Shown here one piece after another: positions 37,501-47,800 of a DNA stretch of 64,000 bases. This DNA comes from Anisus vortex (lineage: Eukaryota > Mollusca > Gastropoda > Planorbidae), in contig OX421501.1 of assembly GCA_949126835.1 (NCBI GenBank), positions 1,427,554 to 1,491,553 of the forward strand. The letters are read 5' to 3'. The notes beneath the pieces are model-generated. The model worked only from the letters and a program-made list of their open reading frames with translations. It did no database searches and was not told where the DNA came from. How positions within the stretch are numbered: position 1 is the stretch's first letter; every line of letters starts with the position of its first letter. A program made the position numbers and the translations under genes.

Positions 37501-40500
37501 AGAGATTATAGTAGGCCTAGACTGGCCTAGAGCTAAAAAAAATGTGTCGCTTTCCAAGAAAATATTATTACTTGATGATTGATGTCGCTCAAAATTGTAT
37601 TTTAAAAAATGCGATAACCGGTAATTCGGTAATCATTAGTAATTAGTATTTAATAGACTTATACGGTAGGCCTAGAGATTCGTTGTTTTTTTAAATTGCT
37701 ACATTTTTTAATGAAAATAAGTTGTAATCGGTCTTTGGCGGCCATGTTTTAACACAAAAACGTTTCGTAACAACCAGGTTTGGGTATCAAAATATTAGCC
37801 TAGGCCTAGGGTATATTGAAAAATAACGGAAGTAGCAAAAACAAAACTAAACACTTCCGGGCTCGCTCATTTTCGTTTTATTTCGGATTTTTACGATCGA
37901 CAGACATGACGGAAAATAATAATAATAAAAAATTGCCGAAAATCGGAATTTTAAGGGCTTTGTCGGAATTTCGGGATGAGGGGTGAAAAATCCGTATAAT
38001 CCCGAGAAAATCGGAAGGGTTGGCAGGTCTGCATTAACATAATCGATTACAAATCTAGGATCAAATAAAATTCTCTTTTCTATTCTTAGTGTGTGTTATT
38101 TAAAAATATCTGACTTTAAAGGCTAAATAAATTATTGCTTTTGAATAAAATGGTTCAATTCAAGATTGAAAGAATTAAATACAATGGTTACCGTAAAATC
38201 TCATGTGTAATAAGCCGCACTGTGTAATAAGCCGCACTGTGTAATAAGCCGTACTGTGTAATAAGCCGCACTGTGTAATAAGCCGCACTGTGTAATAAGC
38301 CGCACTGTGTAATAAGCCGCACTGTGTAATAAGCCGCACTTTTGTTACCAATTATTTAGGTCAGAGAAAGGGTAATGCATGTGTAAATAAAATTTTTTAA
38401 AAAAATGTTTTCCTAGGCTAGAAGATCAACCAATATTGACGATGTAGGCTACCGCAAGCAACACTGCTAACAAAAAATACTAGACCCGTAAATAAAGGAA
38501 AAATGTATAGCCTGCGGCTTATGCACAGTTGCAGCTTAAACTTGAGATTGAACAGTAAATAAGGGCCAAAATTCGTGCATTAATGTTCAGCCCTCACCTT
38601 GCCAAGAGTAGAAAAACTGAGTTGGAAAAGGAATGTCAGGCACTCTACCAAGTCCATCCCTCGAGTCTGTAGAAAAACAAAAATTTTTTTAAACTTTTAC
38701 TATTAAAAGCTTTCTGGTAAAAAGTTAGAACAGATTATAGAAAACTTCATTTGTAACTTCAGTAACTAATGGAATATATGTGTCAAAATAGAACATAGCC
38801 TAGAAAATTTAAGGTCACCATTTTATTGACCATATTACAGGATGTTAACTGTATTTAATGAAGTTTATGATTGCAACCCAAAAGTACCCTGGTCTACATT
38901 ATTGTTGCGTAGCAGACGAGACAGTCAAAGACATACTGCAAAAGATTGCTTCAGCTTGCATGAGTTGAGAGTGGATGACCAGACATCTATTATAACAAAA
39001 CCATTTTTGAGAAACTATCTTCAGCTTGATGGATACTGCAGCATTTACTCTCAAAGCTCATAGTGAATAGTCTTGCTTCGAGTTCTTTTTAAGTGGGGAA
39101 CTTGTTTACAATATCATTTATAAGACCAAATATATCTGTAGGGCAGCAGGTTCTTTGGGGCTGGGCATACAAGAAGACTATGTGGTCAGCCGACTGGACT
39201 TTGCCCATTGCATTACCAGGGCTTGGTTGATTCAAGGGGCACAAATTCTGACCAGATATGAGAAAATGTAGGAGTACCTATTTTTCTACACATTTAACTT
39301 GAGTTTAATTTAAGCTTGTGAACTTTGAAGCATCAGTACAAACCTTCTATATGTGAAACCCCTTTATATGAAATATTCCTCTGCCCGCCCAGTGACCACA
39401 CACTTGTCTATACTTGCCTGAACCGTGTCCAAGTAGTGACCACACAATTGTCTATACTTGCCTGAACCGTGTCCAAGTACTGTAGAAGGAAAAACCAGAC
39501 CTGGGCCGAAGTGTCCAGCAGCAAAAACTGAAACCCTTCAGCTGTGATTGAGGGCTCTCCGTCATCACTGACAAAGAAAAAAGAGATACCAGTACATGAC
39601 AGGAGCATACATGAGGGGAAAGGGCTGACCAAGTTGTGCAGATGTCACAACTCAACACTCAACAGGGAAGCAAAACAGCACCCCAGGGTTGATCACAAGT
39701 TTGTTGTTTGATTAAATAAAAAGCAAATTACTTAATAAAGCTGATGAATGGTAAGAGTAACACTAGAGAGCTTACTTCAGAGGTGTTTGTTGCAAGCACA
39801 TAGATCGGCCTTAGATTGTATATAGATCTACATCATAGCTACCAACATTTCATGATTTAATAAGCTCGATATTTTTCATGATCTGCTTAAACTCAAGTCA
39901 ACATGCTTGAGGGCCCTTAGACCTACATAAATTCAAATTCTAATTCAAATGTTACAGTTGGTCCTTCCAAACATAATATGTCTCATATACTTATCTGTAG
40001 CTTCAGTCTAATCTTTAACGTACTATTTCAATTCAGTTTGATAATGATAACAGACAAAACGTCTTGTTCATTACATGCCTGATACACAAGCCCAAGGCAA
40101 AGATTTTATCCCTACCTGCTAATTGTCTCTGTAATTTATGCTTTCAATTGCAATTATGAGTTTAACACATTTTATTATTTTGACAATGTTGGTTATTTAT
40201 ATAGCAAACTCTCTTATGCTATTACATTTAATTTAGCATGTTAGGAGCAGCATTTTAAAAACTAAGAAAAGCAGGGCGGTTGGCATATATGAATAATAAA
40301 TATATAAGTGATTTTATATCCTTAATGAAGTTTTCACTGGCCTATATGTATGAGTGTAATAAAAAAACTAGAACAAAGAGAAAAAACAACTGAGGTAAAA
40401 CTCAACTCACACTCTCATCAAGCCACTGTATAACAAAATATCTGTGATGTCTTTATTCACACCGTCTGTTCCTTCGTTGGATCCAACCATGAAATGCAGC

Positions 40501-43500
40501 ACACACTGTTTGGGTGGAGAGAGGAGAAAGAAAGAAGTGGGTAAAAGTGACCCTAACAAAGGAGAGAGAGACTCAGATCAACATTTCTGTAAGTATCTAG
40601 AATGGTAATTTGGTTGTGGCTAATAAGTTTTTACTTAGACTCAGTTTACCATTACCAATCTATAATGTCTCTTAAAAAACAACAGATGAGCTTCTAGCCA
40701 TTAAGTCAAGGGTCAAGTGGTTGGGTCAATGGGGGCACAGCAATACTGTCTGAGACAGTCCGCAGTCACATGGGACTTCACTTTCTCCCCCGCACCTGCA
40801 GAATTGCCCTGAATCATTTACGTGGCGGCTTGCTTATATTCCTGCACTGTCGCTTGGTAACACAAATAACGAAATATTGGCTTGGTCATCCAGGCACCGG
40901 GCTTGGTGAGACAGGCTGTTGCCCTCATTTCTCCCTCCCCACCGAGTCTCAGGGGCTCTCGCATATGCAATGAAGTTTCGGACGCGCAACGGGGGCTGCC
41001 CCCCACACGTTAGCCCACCAGAGTACTCTTAATGGGACTGTATTGGTGGCTTTTTTTGAAGCCTGTGGGTGCAGAAGTGCCCACCACTACCAACACACTC
41101 AACACAATAAATACAGACATGTTAATATGTTGGCCTGGCATTGACTGCAAGAGAGTAAACAGCTTTGCAGCCTGGTTGATAGTAAAGGAACTCAGGATTA
41201 GTTATGTTCACAGCAGACATAAGCTGATCATAGAAACAAATGGACCTTATGTAAACTGTACTCTGGGCCCTAGGATTGCATATCAGGTAGAACTACTTAG
41301 TGATTGCTGAACATTGCCAAATTCACAATAAAACATTCAAAACTCTTTCTTGGCCACATTTTTCTTCGAGAATGCGAGCCGAGGTTACTCTCTTAGGGAT
41401 TGGAGGATGCCTACTCTGCTGTATCAAGCAACTCTGACATGTCGCCGTAAAGGTTCGGCGCGAAAGGTTGGCAGCTCCTGTTCACCCTAAGCTCCTACAA
41501 GCGGTCAAATGTCATGTGCTAAACCAGCTTTCTTGTCAAGCCTAGAACAGGATTAGAGCTTTTGACATTCAGGCAGACAGAAAAGCACTCTTTTCCTAGA
41601 CAATTGCAATCAGTTACTAAGCTTTGAAACAGTTTTTGAGACATGAAGAAAAAAGGAATCATATCTGTCATTATTTTAAAAATAATTTTTTTTTTAAATA
41701 TCAAATTTTCTGTTTTCAGTCACTACATAGTTCTTACTTCCCATCTCTCTAAAGCATACTTGTCCAAGAATGGAATGTCTTTGGTATATTTGTCTGGGGT
41801 GAGGTCCTTGGTGCCTATCCATGGTGTGCCACTGAAAAAATAAAACATTGCACACAGTTTAGTTGCTGTGTGGAGATAAAGGAAATAGCATAGACTGTGT
41901 CATACTGTTTGAATGTAATAAAAATTTGAAAGTTAAAGTATCACCATTAGATCAATTTGATCTATAGGCAGTGGCGTAGCTAGGGGAGTGGGAGGTCCAA
42001 ATTCGAAAGTTCCCCCCCGGGCCCCTACTTGAGGGGGGCCCTCAAAAGAGTGTCCGAATTTCTTTTTTCTCATGTCATAATGTCAAAATGCAGGGGCCTT
42101 CTAAAGAGGCCAAGCCCCCCCGGGCCCCCAAATCCCTAGCAACGGCACTGTAATAGGGCCTGTGAAGTTAACACGTTTGTGTGTCCATGACACACGAGGG
42201 GATTGTGTGGCCAGCACAATGCCCAGTCTTCTTTACTTATCCCCAACTGATGTCAGGCACCCATCAGAGCCGGCTAGACTCAGGGATGCCCTCCTGTCAC
42301 CAGGATTTGTTAGGCCACTGTGACCCAATGTTCCATGGCTAAGCAACAATAAAAATACTATCAATATAAGAATCTCAGACAAAACATTATGAATGGTGTT
42401 TGAGATAACCAATGACAGGTTTTAAACAATCAGGTCGAAAGAGTATAGGCTGTCCCTATCATACCTGATGTGATGCATACGTAATTTGGTGAACGGGAAA
42501 GAGGGATTGAGCTTACCCTCCAAGAAGAGCTGTGGTCAGGTTCGTCCGAAAGATATGGTTGAGCAGCCACCCCGGCATGCCACCAGGAAGTGGCTTCTCG
42601 TACCAAACTCGGAGCTCCATCAAGGCAGCCGCTGCTTCAAACTGCTCTCTGTGGAGAAAAATTCAAATGACATGAAATTTTTCGTTTATCAAAACAGCTA
42701 CTGCTTTCAAAAGCAAAGTAAATGACATGAACAATTTTTGCTTTCAGAAGAGAGTAAATTAAGTAAAGGAATGCTTTCAACTATGCTGATCCCTTGGGCA
42801 TGTTAAAACAGCATTCTTTGGTTGGACAGGGTATTCAAGTTGAATGTGTGACCAGCACAAAAAATGCCTTTACTAATCACAGGTACCCATTAGTACTTGG
42901 TAGGCCCAACTAAACCCTCCAGTCTTTGAAAAAAAAACTGGCATAAACCAGGACTTGAACCCGGGACTTTTGAAATGGCAAACAGGGCACACTGTGTCCC
43001 ATTTAAAAGAGTGTAGACGATACAATATAAAATCTACCATTGGCTAACGACCTAAGATATCTGTAGAACTCACTCTGCTGGAGCGGTGCTCCACTGCTGC
43101 ACCACTGCCTGTGCCACCGCTTGATCCACAAACAAAAGCCTCATTACATAGTGACGGGACAGCTCTGGTATATCTCTATGGAAGAAAAATTTCTTCTTTT
43201 AATGAATAAGAATCGCCAACTAATAAACCTTTTATTCCAAACAATTTATTTCCAGGTGCACAGAGGAAGCTACAGGCCATCTCAAATGGTACGTAGTAAA
43301 TCTAAAAGAATAATAAATATTAAAGAGAACAAATTCCCCTAAAATAAAAATAGAGATAATAAGAAAAGATAACTTTATTAATCAGAACATATTATAATGA
43401 AGCTTTACTGGGCTTTATTAAAATGGTTTATTTTTTAAAGCTTACCGAATCAACACAACATGCATCTTCTATTTGTACATTGTCAACTAAAGCAGTGTTG

Positions 43501-44540
43501 ATTATTATCCACGCAAACGTATCAACATCAGCATAGTTTGAATGTTACTTAAATATTTGTCATCCTAGACCAACTGACTGTTCAGCACCATGCCGTTGAG
43601 GACAAATATCTTGTGCACATCATGGACTTATGTTTGCATTAAATGGATTATCTGCTCACAACATCTTGGATAATTATTGAAGTCGGGATTATCACCAAAA
43701 GTACAGTTAAAATATAAATTTCAACTGAAAATAGGGATGTGACGTCACTCCTCAATTAGATAAATCTGAATTTTAGCTAAACGCAAAAAAATGTTCAGTC
43801 TATATTTCTTACTGTATTTAATTAGAAATAGCACAACATTGCTTGCTATCAACAGCAGGTTTCACACCCAGCATAATATATAATTACAGTGTAATTCATA
43901 ACTAGCCTAATTGAGTGTAATTAGTCTACAATTACACTATTTAAATTTATATTTTACAGTGACTTTTACACTACTTTAAAATATCTAACTAAACTTTATC
44001 TAATCTAAGTCTTTTACACTTACTTTAAAATATCTAGCCTAACTAAACTTTATCTAATCTAAGTCTAACTACTAACTAAGACATCTAAGAGTAAGAGTTC
44101 TAAGACTTAGTACTTACTTTACTTTACTTAGGCTAGTTATAATTTATTAATTAGTTAGTAATAGTACCTAGCGCTAAGTAGGACTAAGCCTCTGCCTATA
44201 TAAAATCTAGGATAATCTAAACTAAAGTCTAAAGCAAATCAATCCCAAATTACAATGCTAATACGAATACACTATATTCTACACCATTACTAAGTGATGA
44301 ACCTAGTATTATTTATTATAAAATGAAAAATGAGAATGATATTTTATTAGGCCTATTTAAATATTTTTTATATAGTATTTAAATTAATATTTTATTTTCA
44401 AATTTATTAAAATTTACTTACCGAAAAACTGCAAGACATGTTGCCGGGTGACAATATAAGCGATCGAGCACAGTAGGGGGAAGACTACGCAAATAGGAAT
44501 GTAAGTCTTTACATGAAAGCTTTTTTAATCCAAAAGACAT
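31567..44540 (-). CDS. GTF2H4: General transcription factor IIH subunit 4 (p52/Tfb2), complete
   Basis: p52 is a core TFIIH subunit that anchors and stimulates the XPB helicase in transcription initiation and nucleotide excision repair (family knowledge). Coding exons in transcript order: 44540-44422, 43175-43074, 42648-42517, 41831-41738, 40505-40411, 39567-39462, 38666-38598, 36807-36724, 36175-35991, 34824-34746, 34559-34512, 32365-32225, 31680-31567. All phases agree, giving 455 aa (human 462). Diagnostic peptides include [17 protein letters not shown] in exon 1, [98 protein letters not shown], and the C-terminal [20 protein letters not shown]. The start ATG aligns within a few residues of the human N-terminus. 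The intron after 39462 has a GC donor (CAG|GCAAGT). Introns hold many repeats, including a 1.15-kb TIR element and a 135-bp inverted repeat. Confidence 0.95.
31807..32035 (-). mobile_element. tRNA-derived SINE, family A
   Basis: The reverse orientation shows CAGAGCTGGGTAGACTTAGT and a decayed B-box GGATTGGAATTCACAGGACC. It lies in the GTF2H4 intron between the last two exons. Confidence 0.75.
33019..33761. mobile_element. piggyBac-like MITE with TTAA ends
   Basis: The left end is TTAAACTCATTTGCTACTAA; the right end, reversed, is TTAACTCATTAGCTACTATT. Same end style as 16355-17256. A 65-codon + strand ORF inside is not convincingly a transposase. In the GTF2H4 intron 32366-34511. Confidence 0.55.
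33778..34197. repeat. 210-bp tandem duplication
   Basis: Two head-to-tail copies starting AAACTGAAGCTGTAAGTTGA. The only difference I noticed was one base (GGCGAAACC versus GGCAAAACC), implying a recent event or strong homogenisation. In a GTF2H4 intron. Confidence 0.92.
34205..34385 (+). mobile_element. SINE family B-related, diverged
   Basis: GGTCCTGCAGTTAGTACACC, then a B-box-like GGGTTCCAGCCGTGCTGGAG and TTTTGGGCTTAGGATGTGAT, related to 45620-45790. Confidence 0.5.
34854..35230. repeat. Inverted repeat with 135-bp arms and 107-bp spacer
   Basis: Left arm 34854-34988 begins GCTGCTAGATATTCAAGTCA; right arm 35096-35230 ends with its reverse complement. The arms look near-perfect by eye. 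It starts 30 bases upstream (in GTF2H4 sense) of the acceptor of the exon at 34824. It could be a foldback element; I see no target duplication. Confidence 0.9.
35752..35950 (-). mobile_element. tRNA-derived SINE, family A
   Basis: Reverse orientation: ATCAGAGCTGGGTAGACTCA and B-box AGGATTTGAACCCAGGACC. It lies about 40 bases from the donor of the GTF2H4 exon 35991-36175. Confidence 0.78.
36882..38031. mobile_element. 1.15-kb TIR element with 6-bp CATTAA flanks
   Basis: The ends CAGACCTGCCAACC and GGTTGGCAGGTCTG are perfect 14-bp inverted repeats. CATTAA directly flanks both sides (36876-36881 and 38032-38037). The interior is rich in TAGGCCTA and CTATAG motifs and a G15 run near 36918. No transposase ORF. 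Non-autonomous DNA transposon, superfamily unclear (a hAT relative with short duplication is possible). Confidence 0.8.
38187..38570. mobile_element. Probable MITE carrying a 17-bp repeat
   Basis: The left end CCGTAAAATCTCATGTGTAA and the right end, reversed, CTGTTCAATCTCAAGTTTAA look like decayed inverted repeats. Part of the left end (TGTGTAATAAGCCGCAC) has been amplified eight times. Confidence 0.5.
38204..38340. repeat. 17-bp minisatellite TGTGTAATAAGCCGCAC x 8
   Basis: Eight copies with one base change (CCGTACT). It appears to derive from the end of the surrounding MITE. Confidence 0.9.
39405..39478 (-). repeat. 44-bp partial duplication of a GTF2H4 exon end plus its GC donor
   Basis: TACTTGCCTGAACCGTGTCC occurs at 39411-39430 and again at 39455-39474, period 44. 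The upper copy is the real exon end at 39462. The lower copy places a second CAG|GCAAGT donor 44 bases downstream in transcript direction. Confidence 0.85.
40740..40985 (-). repeat. Dispersed repeat of unknown class (copy 1)
   Basis: On the - strand it shares CTGTCTCACCAAGCCCGGTG, then GACAGTGCAGGAATA and a GGGGGAGAA stretch with 47050-47230, so the two are copies of one interspersed family. I do not recognise its class. Confidence 0.6.
41969..42150. mobile_element. MITE with CAGTGGCGTAGCTAGGG ends
   Basis: The left end is CAGTGGCGTAGCTAGGG; the right end, reversed, CAGTGCCGTTGCTAGGG. 182 bp, with C- and G-runs. Flanks TATAGG and AATAGG are similar but not identical. Confidence 0.7.
42155..42350 (-). 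mobile_element. tRNA-derived SINE, family A, truncated
   Basis: Reverse body GGGATTGTGTGGCCAGCACA, CAGGCACCCATCAGAGCCGG; the B-box region is partly lost. Intronic in GTF2H4. Confidence 0.65.
42800..43005 (-). mobile_element. tRNA-derived SINE, family A
   Basis: Reverse B-box ACCAGGACTTGAACCCGGGA, body CAGGTACCCATTAGTACTTG. Intronic in GTF2H4. Confidence 0.65.
43965..44085. repeat. About 57-bp duplication, AT-rich
   Basis: CTTTAAAATATCTA, then CTAACTAAACTTTATCTAAT and CTAAGTCT occur twice in the first GTF2H4 intron. Confidence 0.6.
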
Positions 44541-44861
44541 GTTCTGCTTAGTGTAGTAATTGAAAATGTCTCTAATTATTGATATTTATAAAAAGAATTG
44601 CTGTTGCATTTTCTTGTTTTGTTCCATTAAGCTACTGAAGTTTTCAGTATATCAGTTTACTGCAGTATAAAATGTTCAATATTATTTATTTAAAAAATTA
44701 TATAGCTCAGTCCTTTCTCTTCTTTTTTCTCTTTCGCCCCTTTCGGTCACGTGATTTGCCCACATGACTTCTTGTTACTTTTTGTAATATTGTAAAACAC
44801 ATTTCGGGATTTTGTTATCGTTGCTGGTAGTATCTTCTCAGAAATAACAAAATACAACATA
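44541..44861. promoter_or_regulatory. Probable bidirectional promoter between GTF2H4 and PEPD
   Basis: The two start codons point away from each other and are 321 bp apart, so both 5'UTRs and core promoters must lie here unless upstream non-coding exons exist. The region has a pyrimidine-rich stretch (about 44711-44745) followed by a palindromic E-box TCACGTGA at 44747-44754, the type bound by USF/MITF/TFE-class bHLH-ZIP factors. I see no clear TATA box near either start. Its role as a promoter is inferred from layout. Confidence 0.6.
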
Positions 44862-47800
44862 ATGGCGTCAGGAAAAAATCAGTATGTTAAAATAAAATTA
44901 TTTCATATATTAATAATTAATATTTAATTTTAGGTAAGGCAGGCATTTAAGTCTTAAAAGTTAAAATATAAATCTAAGGACAATAACGTCAATATTATGA
45001 ATAAGTTATAGTTATAAGTTATAAGGCAGGTTTCACAATAAGGATTTCAAAAGTTCCCTTTTTTTTACTAAAAAATATTCAAAGCTTCATTACTGTAATA
45101 CTGTATTATATATCATTTTAAAGCCTAGAAACTGAGGAATCCGAATATGAAGGTTAGAAAATCAGCTGACTTTCCAATGTTTTATAGTTAATAATTTTAA
45201 GATCGGGAAATTTCGTCGGCAGAATTGTTGCCGGCGCTAAAAAATACACAAGACTAAACAGCTGCAAAATATTATTAAAACCTACAATATTGTTTTTTTA
45301 TATTATTTTTATGAAAAATAAACTTATAAAACGTAAAATGTCATCATTTGTGTTGTATTTTGTTATTAATTTCACAAATTAACTAATAATTTTGCATCCT
45401 GGGGTCATAGGACTCATAGGCCAGAGGTTGCGTTGAAACTCGGAAATAAACAAAATGGCCCCTAGCTAGCCTATAAAATTCTATATGCTCCAAGCCGTAA
45501 GCGTACCGGTATTGACAGTTATACGGTAGTATATTTACTCAAATCATTAGGCTCACCCTATACTCCTATAGCCTACGCTGCCTATAATATTATACTAGGC
45601 CTACCTATGTCCTGTGTTACATGCCGCTAGTCCAGCGGTTAATTCACTGGACTGTCAACCAAAAACCAACTGACACGACGTGTCGCAGGTTCTATCCCTG
45701 CAATCAACCGATCCCTGTCGCCCTACAGGAGTTTTGGCCTAGTGGACATAATAATCTTCTATCTAGAAGGAACGTCTGTATACTTATAAGACTAATATAA
45801 GAAGAAGATATTATATATATATATATTTCACAAGTTTAAATTTATTAGTCAATTAGCCTAGATATATTCTGAACCGATATTCATACTGCATTGCATGTAC
45901 TGTAGTTTGTAATTTTAGAGTTAATAATTAAAAATATGACAAATACATAATTTTTTTTGTTTCAGCCCTACGTTTTCAAGGGGTGAACACACTCACCATG
46001 TGCCTATGGAACTTTTCCAAGAAAATAGAAGAAGGCTGTGTGAGAGACTGAGAGCAACTGGTAAAGTTCCAAGTGGCGCTTACGTCGTTCTTCAAGGGGG
46101 TGTTTCTGAGACACGCAACGATTCGGATCACGAGCCACTTTTTCGTCAAGTAATTTTTTAATGCAATTTGCCATTGCAATAAAGCATGCCTATATGTTAC
46201 ACCTGGTGGTCAAGCGGCAGCGCGTTCGACTGGCGTTCCAAAGGTTCTGGGTTCAAATCTTGGTGGAGGATTTGTTCCTGGGACTGGAGGGTGCCCCTGA
46301 GTCTACCCAGCTCTGATGGGTACCTGACATTAGTTGGGGTAAAGTAAAGGCAGTTGCCATGGGCATTGTGCTGGCCTTACATCTCTTAATATACAGTGGT
46401 CATAGAAACTGGTGAACGTTGCTTCACTAGCCCTATAATCAATTTAGTCCTAAGTCTCTTTACTTTTATTTTACACCCAGACATTGAATGACACTATCCC
46501 TGTGTAAAACATTTAATGATAAATATGGCCTATTTCAGTAATTGAGAATAACTAATTTTGTGTTTCTTTATTTGTGTCGCCTATGTGTACAAAAAGCTTT
46601 TTAAATTATAGGCCACGGTGACTCAACATTGTAATCATTTCTCAGGAATCGTTTTTTCATTGGGCCTTTGGTGTTGAAGAACCAGATTTCTTTGGCGCTA
46701 TCGAGGTAGACACTGGTCGTGCCGTTCTGTTTCCTGTACAACTTGATGACGCTTATGCTGTTTGGATGGGAAGGTAAGAAAGATCTGCAATGGACAGTTG
46801 TTATAAAGTATATGCTAGCTCTTGTGAATTTGTTTATCGTCATGTTATATTAACAAAAGGGAGCTTTAACATGGGCATTATTTTAACCATAAGAAACATA
46901 TATATACTTACTTAACGATGATGCAGCTTACACACATCTGTACCCATGGGCCTCAGAGCTGGTAAAGTGTTTAAACTAACCCACCAATACACTGCCATTA
47001 AGAATACACAATTAGGCAAGTGCCTGTTGTGCATCTGACATTTCATTTCACAGACGAGAGCCACAGGGACTCAGTGGAGAGGAAGAAATGTGCGCGACAG
47101 TCTGTCTCACCAAGCCCGGTGCCTGGAGTTTGTGCCACCGGACGACAGTGCAGGAATACGAGCGAGCCACCATGTTAATGGTCCGGGGGATTCCCCAGGG
47201 GGGGGGGAGAAGCTGAGTAGTGCATTTGATCGCAGAAATTTTACCATTTGTTATGCTAATGGCGTGCCCCGGGATCTCTGTCTTCAGACAGGTCTTAGTG
47301 TGCTCCCCATTATCCACTTTAAAAGTTACACCATTATTTAATAGATATTTTAAATCAGTTACTTTACTAGTTCTCTTGTAGCCCCTAAATCAGTCCCTGA
47401 GTTAGACTACCACTACTACAAGTTTTTTTTAACTTTCAAATGAACTTATTTTTTTCTTAAGACTTCTAACTGAAGATGACTTCAAACATCTTTACTCTGT
47501 CCATGAAGTCCATTTTGCAGACAAGGTAAAAAGCCTTATTTTCTTTTATTATTTCTCCATCATATTTCAAATATAATAACATTTTAATGAAAGGCTGGAA
47601 ATATGTTGAGATAGTGTTGAAAAGAATAATTTTACATTTTTAATACCCCTTTCATTTTCATGTTTTAGATTGCCCAAGTCTTGAAAAGCAAGAATCCTTC
47701 ACTTCTGTTGACATTAGTGAGTATATACAAATCCCAGCCCTCACCAGTAACCACACAATTATTCTCTATACAAAGCACAGCCATTTTCATATCTTGTTTC

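Noticed and set aside
41032..41310. 92-aa + strand ORF
   Set aside because: Opposite to GTF2H4 in an intron, no recognisable domain, length compatible with chance.
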